Assembly (NCBI GenBank): GCA_028279705.1
Contig: JANQNF010000016.1
Coordinates: 111,864-175,863, forward strand
Direction of reading: 5' to 3'
DNA from: an archaeon
Lineage (GTDB): Archaea > Aenigmatarchaeota > Aenigmatarchaeia > QMZP01 > JAFGSV01
DNA: 64,000 nt
Shown: positions 54,570-62,724 of the stretch, piece after piece
Layout of the letters: each line of letters begins with the position of its first letter
How positions within the stretch are numbered: position 1 is the stretch's first letter
Program-made: the position numbers and the translations under genes
The notes under the pieces: model-generated
The model's database searches: none
Seen by the model: the letters and a program-made list of their open reading frames with translations, nothing else
Told to the model about the DNA's origin: nothing

Positions 54570-54768
54570 AGACTTTCACAATCTTGAAATAGAACTGGTC
54601 ATCACCATTATTTCCGGTGGCCACTTTAAGACCAAATGGCTTGAGTTTCTTGTTGAATTCAGAAGCTACTTCGCTGGGATTAGCTTTCCAGTCCACAACA
54701 ATCCACTCTTCTAGAAGTTGATTCAGTTCTGTATTTGAACGAACCTGTGGTACTTCGATTGTTTCCAT
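54568..54768 (-). CDS. hypothetical protein, 66 aa
   Basis: METIEVPQVRSNTELNQLLEEW then NKKLKPFGLKVATGNNGDDQFYFKIVKV: alternating strands, similar in style to small substrate carrier or ACP-like proteins, but no Ser site is obvious. Placed directly before the amidotransferase, so could be a partner (inference). Confidence 0.5.
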   Translation of the reverse strand: METIEVPQVRSNTELNQLLEEWIVVDWKANPSEVASEFNKKLKPFGLKVATGNNGDDQFYFKIVKV

Positions 54769-54935
54769 TACGTTTCTTTTACTAACTCGCAGATTTCTGC
54801 CAAAGCTTCTTGTCTGGTCTTATTCACCATTTCGCGCGAAGAAGAATCTAGCTCGCAAGCTCTGGCTTTCTTAAGCGTTTCTTCGTAGTGAGAGCAGATT
54901 TCTCTGATTCTCTCAATGCGTTGAGTATCAGTCAT
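54768..54935 (-). CDS. helical protein, 55 aa
   Basis: MTDTQRIERIREICSHYEETLKK then CELDSSSREMVNKTRQEALAE. Helical with two Cys. ATG 54935 overlaps the upstream stop, and its stop overlaps the next ATG, so it is part of the same coupled series. Not in length-limited calls. Function unknown. Confidence 0.5.
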   Translation of the reverse strand: MTDTQRIERIREICSHYEETLKKARACELDSSSREMVNKTRQEALAEICELVKET

Positions 54936-56361
54936 CTAAAATTTCGAAGTTTGGTACATCAGCCGCGAAATACTGTTCGGCTGTGATTACATCATAGAAT
55001 CTACCGAGAGACCTACGGTTCAGATACCTATAGACTTGCCACGGATGTTCTAATCTTAGAAGAGAGTTTTCCAGCTTCTTTTTGATAGACGGTGTACCAG
55101 TGACACGACCTAGTTTAATTCTAAGGTCTACTTTGTATGGCTGGTATGACCTACCGGCGTAAAGAAACGCCCATTCTTGTCCACCATGAATCTCGAAACC
55201 AAGAGTGGTCCACCGCATATTACCAAGAGCTTCTATAAGAAGCTGTCCGTCGTATGCGTAGTCTAGTTCGTAGTGAGGCATCCTAATGGTTGCCGCGTGT
55301 GCGTACTGCACATCGAACACGACTTCGCCGTTTTCTTGGTGGGGGAATGTTTTAGTCTTGGCATGTACAACATCCTGATGCCTGCAAGACCAAACCATAT
55401 CTCTGGATTTTCTAGCCTCAAACACCATCAATTGTGGCATTGAGCAAATTTCCAGATTAAAGCTGTCTACATCCCACTCTCTTAGCTCATACTCTTCTTC
55501 AAATTCTTCATCTTCACCTTCGGAGAGGTTTAGAGAAATATTTGGTAGAGTCCAGAAAGACACTCTGTAATAAATGTCTTTGTTGTTGTATTGCGTATCC
55601 CTAGCTTCCCATTCTTTGATTACACCAACTAATCCGAGAAGGTGTTTTTCCTTACAGCTAGAGCTAGCTCGTACTACATCGCCAACTTTGTATTTAGGTG
55701 TTTTCACGTTTCTATTGCTTGCTCCGATGGCAGTCTTCTGCTTTTTCTCAGATTTCTCTAGGTTTAGAGTGAATTGGCGGAAGACTTGTGGCATCTTGAT
55801 GAGCAAAGCTCTCTTGATTAGGAAGATAGCTGTTTCACCGTTTGGCTGGGTAAAAGCCACCATCAAGCTAGAATGCTCTTCTTCAATTCTCGTAACGACA
55901 CCGACAGCGTTCAAGAAGTGCTTATAGTGTCGATACTGTCCTTCGGAAATATCCCGCATACGGTGGTGATTCTCTAGCCACAGCGGACTGATAACCACCA
56001 CATCATTCATCTTAGTCGGGTCGAAGCGTTTGTATTCTTCGCTGGGACCAGCGTTATGCGGAATGTCACCCTTTCGGTAGTGGGAAATATCATTTAGGGG
56101 AAACCGCGCACTTGAAATCTGCGGGTACATCCTTTTGATATAGTCCCAGTCGTGTCGCCAAGAATAGTCTACTTGGTAGACCTTATCATCGTTTTTGGGT
56201 GGTACTAGAATTCCCCAAGTATCTGCAAGCTTTGGGTAAATACCCCTCGCATCTCCTGTCAGTTTGACAAAGATGGGAGCTTTGCATCGCTTGATGAATC
56301 CTAGGAATTTCTTGCCGTTCTCCCCTTTTGCATTAGGGAAGTACAATACATCATCAGTCAT
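54928..56361 (-). CDS. hypothetical protein, 477 aa
   Basis: Largest uncharacterised protein in the amidoligase region. N-terminal FLGFIKRCKAPIFVKLTGDARG; WRHDWDYIKRMYP; a central SH3/KOW-like piece (YKVGDVVRASS... LGLVGVIKEWEA); strand-rich C-terminus with PWQVYRYLNRRSLGRFYDVI. Acidic stretch EGEDEEFEEEYE near 280. No family match. Same operon as the amidotransferase. Confidence 0.5.
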   Translation of the reverse strand: MTDDVLYFPNAKGENGKKFLGFIKRCKAPIFVKLTGDARGIYPKLADTWGILVPPKNDDKVYQVDYSWRHDWDYIKRMYPQISSARFPLNDISHYRKGDIPHNAGPSEEYKRFDPTKMNDVVVISPLWLENHHRMRDISEGQYRHYKHFLNAVGVVTRIEEEHSSLMVAFTQPNGETAIFLIKRALLIKMPQVFRQFTLNLEKSEKKQKTAIGASNRNVKTPKYKVGDVVRASSSCKEKHLLGLVGVIKEWEARDTQYNNKDIYYRVSFWTLPNISLNLSEGEDEEFEEEYELREWDVDSFNLEICSMPQLMVFEARKSRDMVWSCRHQDVVHAKTKTFPHQENGEVVFDVQYAHAATIRMPHYELDYAYDGQLLIEALGNMRWTTLGFEIHGGQEWAFLYAGRSYQPYKVDLRIKLGRVTGTPSIKKKLENSLLRLEHPWQVYRYLNRRSLGRFYDVITAEQYFAADVPNFEILDD

Positions 56362-56807
56362 AGAGAAAAGCTAAAGTTTGTGACGTCTTCGTCATCATCT
56401 TTTTTGGATTCTGGTTCTACTTTCTCAATTTCTTCCGCTTGTTTTCCTAGTACAATTCTGTCCTTTAGAGTGTCTAGGAGGTTCCCCGCAAGACTTAGTG
56501 AAGCAAATTCATTGAACTGCTCTGTGTATGGGGGAATAACAATGGACGAGAACCTCTTTGCGAGACTCTCGTCCACCGTGATTACTAGGTCTGGTTGTCT
56601 AGGCGGCGCTTCTTCTTTCCTGAATACGCCGGTAATGTACGCTGCAATTCCGGACGGAATGTCGTGTTCTAGAATGCCAGCCAGATAGACATGAACTTTA
56701 TTGATAGCTAGATAGTTAATTAGTAGGTCGAAATGTGGTCTAGTCCACAGTACGCCGTCTGTATCTTTTCTACCTATTGCATCAATGTCGAAGATAACGG
56801 TCTTCAT
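56358..56807 (-). CDS. possible HAD-like protein, 149 aa
   Basis: Starts VIFDIDAIGRKDTDGVLWTRP, recalling the DxD motif I of HAD hydrolases, then LLINYLAINKVHVYLAGIL. The second Asp is kept (DID) but later motifs are not clear, so it may be inactive. Acidic tail (SKKDDDEDV). Overlaps the next gene by 4 bases. Confidence 0.4.
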   Translation of the reverse strand: MKTVIFDIDAIGRKDTDGVLWTRPHFDLLINYLAINKVHVYLAGILEHDIPSGIAAYITGVFRKEEAPPRQPDLVITVDESLAKRFSSIVIPPYTEQFNEFASLSLAGNLLDTLKDRIVLGKQAEEIEKVEPESKKDDDEDVTNFSFSL

Positions 56808-56818
56808 CTTGCGCGTCT

Positions 56819-57256
56819 CTATCTAAGGGCTTCAGCCTTTTCCTTTTTCGTCGCCCTTAGTGCTTTTTTCTTTCTCTCTGGCCAAGTCTTCTTCATCTCT
56901 TCGCTCCATCGCAGAGTAGCTCTTGCTTCTTCTACTAGAGCGTCGACTTTTTCCTGAGCTTCTCTGGAAATTCGCTTACCGCGCAACTCTAGATTGTCTT
57001 TTTGACCTAAGTTTAGACTGACCGGCTCGCGTTCTTCGTAGCTGGTAAACGTCTGTTCAGAAGTTCCCGGCCACTCTTTTCCAAAGTATTCACGATACTG
57101 CTGCAACTTTTCTTCTACTGTACCTTCGAAATGATAGGTTTTTACGTCCGCGTGGCCCATGCCACGATTGCCTACAATTTCTACGACAGTCAGTAAGTTG
57201 GCAATACTTTCAGGTCGAGGGTCAGCAGGAACTACTCTAACAACTTTCTTTCTCAT
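56819..57256 (-). CDS. hypothetical protein, 145 aa
   Basis: MRKKVVRVVPADPRPESIAN then VEIVGNRGMGHADVKTYHF, EEKLQQYREYFGKEW and a long basic helix (WPERKKKALRATKKEKAEA). No family recognised. Good AGGAGG ribosome site, and a -10-like TATTAT upstream at about 57281. Confidence 0.5.
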   Translation of the reverse strand: MRKKVVRVVPADPRPESIANLLTVVEIVGNRGMGHADVKTYHFEGTVEEKLQQYREYFGKEWPGTSEQTFTSYEEREPVSLNLGQKDNLELRGKRISREAQEKVDALVEEARATLRWSEEMKKTWPERKKKALRATKKEKAEALR

Positions 57257-57299
57257 AGCAACCTCCTGCTTGTTTATCTATAATACACCGAGAAATCGT

Positions 57300-57911
57300 T
57301 TATTCAGTGAGCGTCAACTTGTACGCTTCACCAATCCTTTTCCATCTCGGTGCTGCATCTTTTTTAGCCGCTGGGTTGCGTAGCAGATACGCAGGATGAT
57401 ATTCAGTGAAAGCAGTAATAGTTGCACCACTCCCACGGAATTGACAGAGTTCCGGTCTGTCTAGGTATTGCTTCATAGGTGGCTGTCTGTCGATGCTGAA
57501 CAATGCCCTATGAGCATACATCCCTAAGCACACGATGATTTTGGGTTGTACAATCTCAATCATTGTGTGCAGCCTATCATTGCAGGCAATGAGCACCGCA
57601 TCGGTAGGCTTTTTCTTCCCATCATCACTACAAATGAATGTGTTAGTAATGAAAGTATCGGCTACGGGAATACCTGCGTACTTAAGAATATCGTTAAGTA
57701 GCTTACCCGCACGACCAATGAAAGGTCTGCCAGCTTTGATTTCTTCCGCGCCCGGGCCTTCCCCGATTAGGAATACTCTAGCGTGTGGGTTTCCTTTGTA
57801 GAAAACTCTGAAAGGTGCTTGGTCTGGAAAAACATTAGCACCATACGGACAAAGTTGACAATCTGCGTACTTGACGCACAGTTGGCCAAGTGCTTTTTCT
57901 TTTGTAATCAT
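57300..57911 (-). CDS. uracil-DNA glycosylase (family 4-like)
   Basis: 203 aa. Motif A FLIGEGPGAEEIKAGRPFIGRAGKLLNDIL, catalytic-region TNTFICSDDGKKKPT, and HPAYLLRNP (motif B). Cys pairs CVKYADCQLC and later C residues would hold the 4Fe-4S cluster of family 4. It removes uracil from DNA. Consistent with dUTPase and ThyX in excluding uracil. Confidence 0.88.
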   Translation of the reverse strand: MITKEKALGQLCVKYADCQLCPYGANVFPDQAPFRVFYKGNPHARVFLIGEGPGAEEIKAGRPFIGRAGKLLNDILKYAGIPVADTFITNTFICSDDGKKKPTDAVLIACNDRLHTMIEIVQPKIIVCLGMYAHRALFSIDRQPPMKQYLDRPELCQFRGSGATITAFTEYHPAYLLRNPAAKKDAAPRWKRIGEAYKLTLTE

Positions 57912-58029
57912 AAAAGTCAGACGCCCAAGACTGTTTTAGTGAGGCATTGTGGATTTGAGTATATCCACGCCACGCGAACAGCCTAACCCCGTCAATAAAT
58001 TTAATAAGGGGGTGTGTGGGCGCCTTCCT
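57912..58029 (-). other. 118-base gap with a hairpin, no gene
   Basis: Minus strand: a GTGGAT/ATCCAC hairpin with 8-base loop (57949-57968) and a run CACACACCCCC. Nothing else recognisable. No promoter spacing that fits. Confidence 0.35.
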
Positions 58030-58491
58030 TTAGAGCTGACCGAACTTTTGAACGTTAGAAAGAGCCAGTACGATTCTGTCAACTACATGCTGTTCATCAG
58101 GAATGGGTACACATTCGAGAATCTTTTCGTCAACAGGTAGCGGCACGTACGCATTATGCGGGTGGCCGGTTTCGTAAGCTTCTCCGTTTTCGTTCTCTGC
58201 AATTTGGTCGGGCCCGTATTTTGTTCTGAATCCAGTTGCAATACCGCCGTCAACCCCTACGCTTTTTTCAAGCGTGCGAACGTGTTGAATTACGTTCTTT
58301 GCTCGACCCATAGCAATCATGCGGCCAATCTTTTTGTTTGGCTGGTCGTCTGTTGAGCAGTATGAGAATCCTACAGCAAGACCCATGATAGTACCATCTT
58401 GTGCTCTGTCTAGTTTTAGAGCGGTGGTAATAACAGGTCTCTTTTGTCCTTTGTGGAGCTTGTAGGTATGGATGAATTGATAGTCTTTCAT
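58030..58491 (-). CDS. hypothetical protein, 153 aa
   Basis: MKDYQFIHTYKLHKGQKRPVITTALKLD then GLAVGFSYCSTDDQPNKKIG, GRAKNVIQHVRTLEKS, and a C-terminal helical part. Mixed alpha/beta with Gly-rich turns, no family recognised. ATG 58491 overlaps the upstream stop. Confidence 0.5.
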   Translation of the reverse strand: MKDYQFIHTYKLHKGQKRPVITTALKLDRAQDGTIMGLAVGFSYCSTDDQPNKKIGRMIAMGRAKNVIQHVRTLEKSVGVDGGIATGFRTKYGPDQIAENENGEAYETGHPHNAYVPLPVDEKILECVPIPDEQHVVDRIVLALSNVQKFGQL

Positions 58492-58856
58492 TATGAGTTC
58501 GCCGGGTCAATGGTTTTACAGTGTGGACACATTTTCAGGTCTAAACCACGTATCGGCGCCAATTCGTCTTCGTAAATTGTAACACCACAGGATGTACACA
58601 CAATAAGCTCACCCAGAGGCTCGTAGTTCGGATTGACTGATGCCAACTGGTCTACAATAGCCCTGTACGTAGTTCCGGCCTTATCTCTCACGTAAACGCA
58701 AGATACGAACCTATTGTGGTTTCTCCCGTCCCATTCCACGTCATAGATGGTAAACAACTGACCTACGTGTTCGTCTAGTAGATTACTACGACCGTGGAGG
58801 ACTCTTTTGGTCACAATGACCTGAGAACCCGGTTCAATGTTTGCAAATGGGTTCAT
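58491..58856 (-). CDS. zinc-ribbon protein, 121 aa
   Basis: N-terminal beta domain (PGSQVIVTKRVLHGRS...LFTIYDVEWDG) and a C-terminal ribbon CTSCGVTIYEDE...CPHCKTIDP with two CxxC pairs. No family recognised. Coupled to both neighbours. Confidence 0.6.
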   Translation of the reverse strand: MNPFANIEPGSQVIVTKRVLHGRSNLLDEHVGQLFTIYDVEWDGRNHNRFVSCVYVRDKAGTTYRAIVDQLASVNPNYEPLGELIVCTSCGVTIYEDELAPIRGLDLKMCPHCKTIDPANS

Positions 58857-59197
58857 TTCGTCTCTTCGGAAAGCAGAACAATTCTGATATTTGCGGAAGT
58901 TATACCGAATTCGCCACAGATGGCTCTAAGGTTAGGTTCTGCCTGAATGTATCTCAGTGCTTTTGAATGAATTTTGCCTAGGTCGAGAATTTTCGCTCGT
59001 TGGTTTCTCATGATAACCTTGGGTGAGATTTTCTCGACAGGAACATCACCTAGGATATCAAAGTGAAATTGTCCATCAGACCATACAAGTTGTTCCGCGG
59101 GAACTACTTTGTAGCAGTACCGACACGTTACAGCATCGTCCGATGGCATTAGTGGCTTAGTGAATGCTAACACTTTGCCACAAGCTGGGCAGTTCAT
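58853..59197 (-). CDS. zinc-ribbon protein, 114 aa
   Basis: MNCPACGKVLAF and CRYCYKVVPAEQLVW form a ribbon; a C-terminal helical part (KALRYIQAEPNLRAICGEFG) follows, with a short HTH-like pattern. May bind nucleic acid. Function unknown. Confidence 0.6.
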   Translation of the reverse strand: MNCPACGKVLAFTKPLMPSDDAVTCRYCYKVVPAEQLVWSDGQFHFDILGDVPVEKISPKVIMRNQRAKILDLGKIHSKALRYIQAEPNLRAICGEFGITSANIRIVLLSEETK

Positions 59198-59568
59198 ACT
59201 CTTTCTACTTCTATTCTACCCTCTTCGGTAGTGTAATAGATACGCCTAATTCCAGCAGTCTTGATTAGCTTCATGCACTTCGTACAAGGCCTACTCATAC
59301 CCAACTTACCGTCAGGTCGACGGAAAATTCGGCATACAAACAAATCACTTCCTCTAAGGTCAGATTCGTTTGCACCTACGATAGCTGAAAGCTCGGCGTG
59401 CAAATGGCGGCTATGGTAGTCAACCGCCGCAGGGTGGGTCTTGCTCTTATTCCAGCCCTTAGATACAACTCTAGAGCCACGAGCAATAATACACCCATGC
59501 CTATTGGGTTCCTGACTTTTGTTTGCTTCACTGACAGCATAAGCCATCAGTCTATTGGCGCGGCACAT
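59194..59568 (-). CDS. second dCMP/cytidine-deaminase family protein
   Basis: 124 aa. HGCIIARGSRVVSKGWN, HLHAELSAIVG (His-Ala-Glu) and SRPCTKCMKLIKTAGIRRIYYTT (Cys pair) give the zinc site. Shorter than the 1352 protein and diverged. Could be dCMP deaminase, nucleoside deaminase or RNA-linked; unclear. Starts at the stop of the upstream gene (TAATG). Confidence 0.8.
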   Translation of the reverse strand: MCRANRLMAYAVSEANKSQEPNRHGCIIARGSRVVSKGWNKSKTHPAAVDYHSRHLHAELSAIVGANESDLRGSDLFVCRIFRRPDGKLGMSRPCTKCMKLIKTAGIRRIYYTTEEGRIEVERV

Positions 59569-60104
59569 TATTCGACCGGGTCAATCCACTCAGGAAGCCA
59601 ACCGTGATTGATTGTGTTATCGATGAGCACTGTCGGACCGAATCTTGTCATGATTCCGACAACGGTCATTTCTGTGCCCTTCTGCGCAACCATTTCGGGA
59701 GAAACGCCCGTAATGTCGTCCGAGTCGTCTTGGTCTTCGGAGAAATCTTCTTTGGGAATAAAGGTTTCACCAATCCGCCACGTTGTTTTGACATCACCAG
59801 CGCATCTTTTGGGCACGTATTTTTCTACCAGTTCTAGGTTTTCTGCATCGACGAAAATGTAGGGACCGCTACCCGGTTCGCCTTTGTTCTGGTCGTGACC
59901 CTTGTTAATCGGGTCACCGTTGTCGTCCTGCATACGGACCTGAAACTGGAAGCCCTTTTTCTTGTTCGCGCGAACAATGATGCCCGGAACATGGTCAATG
60001 TCGTAATACTTAGTTTGGTAAGTTACGAGAACCTTGTCCTTGTTTCCGAACTTGGGTTCCGCGGTCTTCTTTTTAACCGCTCTCTTTTTCTTTGTCGTTG
60101 CCAT
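59568..60104 (-). CDS. hypothetical protein, 178 aa
   Basis: MATTKKKRAVKKKTAEPK basic start, then VLVTYQTKYYDIDHVPGIIVRANKKKG, DAENLELVEKYVPKRC, an acidic DFSEDQDDSDDI and VLIDNTINHGW. Strand-rich, no domain recognised. ATG 60104 has a good context; upstream starts lie within the coiled-coil gene. Confidence 0.5.
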   Translation of the reverse strand: MATTKKKRAVKKKTAEPKFGNKDKVLVTYQTKYYDIDHVPGIIVRANKKKGFQFQVRMQDDNGDPINKGHDQNKGEPGSGPYIFVDAENLELVEKYVPKRCAGDVKTTWRIGETFIPKEDFSEDQDDSDDITGVSPEMVAQKGTEMTVVGIMTRFGPTVLIDNTINHGWLPEWIDPVE

Positions 60105-60615
60105 GGTTATCCAAAAGTGAAGATAGGTCGATACCATCCAGTAGCTCGGCATCCTGTGCCGCACGGGCATCAATCACATCAAAGTCCATAGGCTCTTCGC
60201 CAATCTGGCCTTGAACATCGTGAATAGCCGCTTCTCGACCTTTCATCTGTTTTTCAAAAGTTGTCTCTAGATATTCTCTCAGGTCTTCATCAGAAGATGA
60301 CTTAACCCAATCTAGTTTTCTCTTATACCATTGACGCTGTTCAAACAACTGAGATACGATGTTAGAACCGCGTACTTTCTTCCTCTCTTCCGGGTCGCTG
60401 TAGTGTTCCATCATCTCTTCTTGAGAGACGAAGAATGTGCTTCCATTTCTGATTACGAAATATGTATCGAATTCCTCAGCCAGTTGCCGGGCGAAACCAT
60501 TTCGTTGCGCTCTAAGATTAGATAGTTCTTCTCTTCGATGCGCCCGTCTCGCTTCTCCAATTTGTTTAGTTAGAGAGCGGATACGGTCTTGAAGTTGTTT
60601 CTGTTTTTCGTCCAT
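60073..60615 (-). CDS. coiled-coil protein, 180 aa
   Basis: MDEKQKQLQDRIRSLTKQIGEARRAHRREEL is a strong N-terminal coiled coil; then FVIRNGSTFFVSQEEMMEHYSD and an acidic end. No family recognised. Its start codon follows the amidoligase-like stop (TAATG), so it is its downstream partner. Confidence 0.55.
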   Translation of the reverse strand: MDEKQKQLQDRIRSLTKQIGEARRAHRREELSNLRAQRNGFARQLAEEFDTYFVIRNGSTFFVSQEEMMEHYSDPEERKKVRGSNIVSQLFEQRQWYKRKLDWVKSSSDEDLREYLETTFEKQMKGREAAIHDVQGQIGEEPMDFDVIDARAAQDAELLDGIDLSSLLDNHGNDKEKESG

Positions 60616-61664
60616 TACGATGTGGACTTCACGAACTCATCGTGGAGTTCGTGTTTCTTATGGAAGACTCGTGTTTTTACACTATCTTCCCATCCGGGCA
60701 AATCAGACAGGTGACCCTGATAATTTGCTTTTCTGCGCGTCATGCGCCAATTCTTGTAAACCCCCGGACCGAGCACACCAATGCCATACTCGATTAGGAA
60801 GTCGATAGTCTTCACTAATTTCATCTGGAAAACATTGTTATGTGCTGGATGACCAACAGTAACAAACCTACCTTTGATAGTGTTCCAGATTGCTTCTAGC
60901 GTTTCGTAATCACTCTCTTGAATCGCATATTGGATAGTGGAGAGTTTATATTCCTTGATTTTGCACAGGTTATATGTCTCGTCGTTTAGACCGAGAAACA
61001 CAGCCATACGTGCAGCACCAAACATCAGGTGAACTAGAGACGGATGATAAATCCAAAAGTTACTAATCCCCTGATAGGTAAAGTAGTTCGGAGTTTTTCT
61101 GATACACTTTTTAGTACCAGCGCCAAACTTCTTTCTACGGCTTTCAGCAGCCGGTCTGCGGTCTAATAGAGCACCTAAAAGACCTATAGTTAGATGAAGG
61201 TTTCTAACGAGACGTTTTTGGTCTTTAGTCTCGTCCTCTCTATCTAACATACTGGCGATTATTTTTTCGCCCTTTCTGGCGTAGATTCCATTATCAGACT
61301 GAGAAAGTCTAATGTGGCCACCCGCTGTATGCTGTTTGTCTTCTTCATCATAGTAGGCTGAATGGAAAGATACGTGTGCTCGCTTTTTCAGGACAACTAC
61401 TAGATGTTTAAGAGTATGCCAAAAGTTGTCAATGGCCCAAGCCCTACAGTGAGAATTAGCACTATAGATACGAACCATGTTTCTTTTGGGCTTGAAGTGA
61501 TTGTGGTTTATGTCACTTTCATGTTCACCGACGCAGCGTTCGACGTTGTAGTCTTTTTCGGTCAGAAGCTCGTGTGCGCAAACTGGCTCACTATTGATGT
61601 TGGTTAGAACTACATCTACTTCTGCACCGAGCAGCAATCCGGCGTCATATGGGTTAATTGACAT
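60615..61664 (-). CDS. third amidoligase-like protein, diverged
   Basis: 349 aa. GAEVDVVLTNINSE, HTAGGHIRLSQSD and RRKKFGAGTKKCIRKTPNY...TYQGISNFWIYHPSLVHL align in order with GADIEFML, TAGAHVHF and RRSLYGAAGAHRPKEY...EYRPMSNWW of the ligase at 47293. The acidic EYR of that segment is TYQ here, and an His of the GxHxH motif is Arg, so metal binding may be lost. Probably a paralogue with altered or regulatory function. Confidence 0.6.
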   Translation of the reverse strand: MSINPYDAGLLLGAEVDVVLTNINSEPVCAHELLTEKDYNVERCVGEHESDINHNHFKPKRNMVRIYSANSHCRAWAIDNFWHTLKHLVVVLKKRAHVSFHSAYYDEEDKQHTAGGHIRLSQSDNGIYARKGEKIIASMLDREDETKDQKRLVRNLHLTIGLLGALLDRRPAAESRRKKFGAGTKKCIRKTPNYFTYQGISNFWIYHPSLVHLMFGAARMAVFLGLNDETYNLCKIKEYKLSTIQYAIQESDYETLEAIWNTIKGRFVTVGHPAHNNVFQMKLVKTIDFLIEYGIGVLGPGVYKNWRMTRRKANYQGHLSDLPGWEDSVKTRVFHKKHELHDEFVKSTS

Positions 61665-61929
61665 TCTTTCTGTAGACCCTGCGAATTCTGTCCTTCTTCA
61701 TCTTGTATTCGATGGCCGTGGTGCTCTGAATAGAGAGGTCTTCACGGCTGAGACGCAGGTTGAAAAACTGGTCGCCTTTCTTGACGACAACGCTAATGCT
61801 AGCGTGTAATGGAACTACTCCACACTCTTCATCATATCCCGCTGCACGAATTACACCGCGGATACGACCAACCAATCCAGTTGTATATTTTGAGCGTTTC
61901 CAGTTCTTTAGTTCTTCGGTCGTAGCCAT
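61654..61929 (-). CDS. hypothetical protein, 91 aa
   Basis: MATTEELKNWKRSKYTTGLVG then RIRGVIRAAGYDEECGVVPL and LRLSREDLSIQSTTAIEYKMKK. Beta-rich, basic. ATG 61929, one base after the upstream stop. No family recognised. Confidence 0.5.
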   Translation of the reverse strand: MATTEELKNWKRSKYTTGLVGRIRGVIRAAGYDEECGVVPLHASISVVVKKGDQFFNLRLSREDLSIQSTTAIEYKMKKDRIRRVYRKNVN

Positions 61930-61930
61930 C

Positions 61931-62416
61931 TTAGGCTCCGTAACAAATGGTTTCGTAATCTTCGGCGCTAATCTCTGTTTTACCAACTGGTTTACCGTTC
62001 TCCCACTTCTGTTTGAAGTAGATGATTTCACCAGTCATGAAGTTGGTTTCGGAAACACCAATCTCCATGGAACCGCTGACGAGTTGCGGCTGATTAACGA
62101 CAAAGATTCCGACGCAGTTGTCTTGATTTGCAATTGCATTCAGAATCTCGTCATACTCTGGGTACGCTCCCAGAGGAGTTCTGTGGTCATGTACTTTGAG
62201 AAAAGCATCCGTAGTGAATGACACATCGTGCCACTCGTTGAACACTTCTGCTAGTTGGGCGCTAATCTCTCGCCACGAAAGTTTGATTTCCTCTTCTTTT
62301 AGACGGATAACTTTCGAAGCGAAAGCCGACCAAATTAGCCCAAACTTTCTTTTGGCTTCTTCTACGTTGGCTTCTTTGAGTGAGCCAAAGCAGTCTTTGA
62401 TAAATGATTTGAACAT
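61931..62416 (-). CDS. hypothetical protein, 161 aa
   Basis: MFKSFIKDCFGSLKEANVEEA then FGLIWSAFASKVIRLKEEEIKL, NEWHDVSFTTDAFLKVHDH, and a beta-rich C-terminus (GEIIYFKQKWENGKPVGKTEIS). Its first 55 bases overlap the end of the upstream gene in another frame. No family recognised. Confidence 0.5.
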   Translation of the reverse strand: MFKSFIKDCFGSLKEANVEEAKRKFGLIWSAFASKVIRLKEEEIKLSWREISAQLAEVFNEWHDVSFTTDAFLKVHDHRTPLGAYPEYDEILNAIANQDNCVGIFVVNQPQLVSGSMEIGVSETNFMTGEIIYFKQKWENGKPVGKTEISAEDYETICYGA

Positions 62417-62724
62417 GGTTCTAGCCAAGCTACAAGGTCGTTTTCATGACACTGGTTCCAGCCTTTTTTTGAGTAACCTTGTGGCGTGTAAATTCTATAC
62501 CAGAATACAGCACTACCACTGAATTTAGGTTCATACTCTACAATGGAGTAGTTTGAGCCACACTCAATGAGAATACCCACGCCCGATTCAGGCATTGTCA
62601 ACATATTGTAGTTGACTTTGTAGAGTTGGTTGGTGGCTCTGAGAAAAATATGCATACGGACTTGATGCGATATACGCTCTCGAAAGTCCATATATGCTTT
62701 GTGGCACTTTGCTGCGTCTAGCAT
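62362..62724 (-). CDS. hypothetical protein, 120 aa
   Basis: MLDAAKCHKAYMDFRERISH then RMHIFLRATNQLYKVNYNML, FSGSAVFWYRIYTPQG and HENDLVAWLEPC. Mixed alpha/beta, no domain recognised. Starts just after a strong hairpin (62731-62752, minus) that may control it. Confidence 0.5.
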   Translation of the reverse strand: MLDAAKCHKAYMDFRERISHQVRMHIFLRATNQLYKVNYNMLTMPESGVGILIECGSNYSIVEYEPKFSGSAVFWYRIYTPQGYSKKGWNQCHENDLVAWLEPCSNHLSKTALAHSKKPT

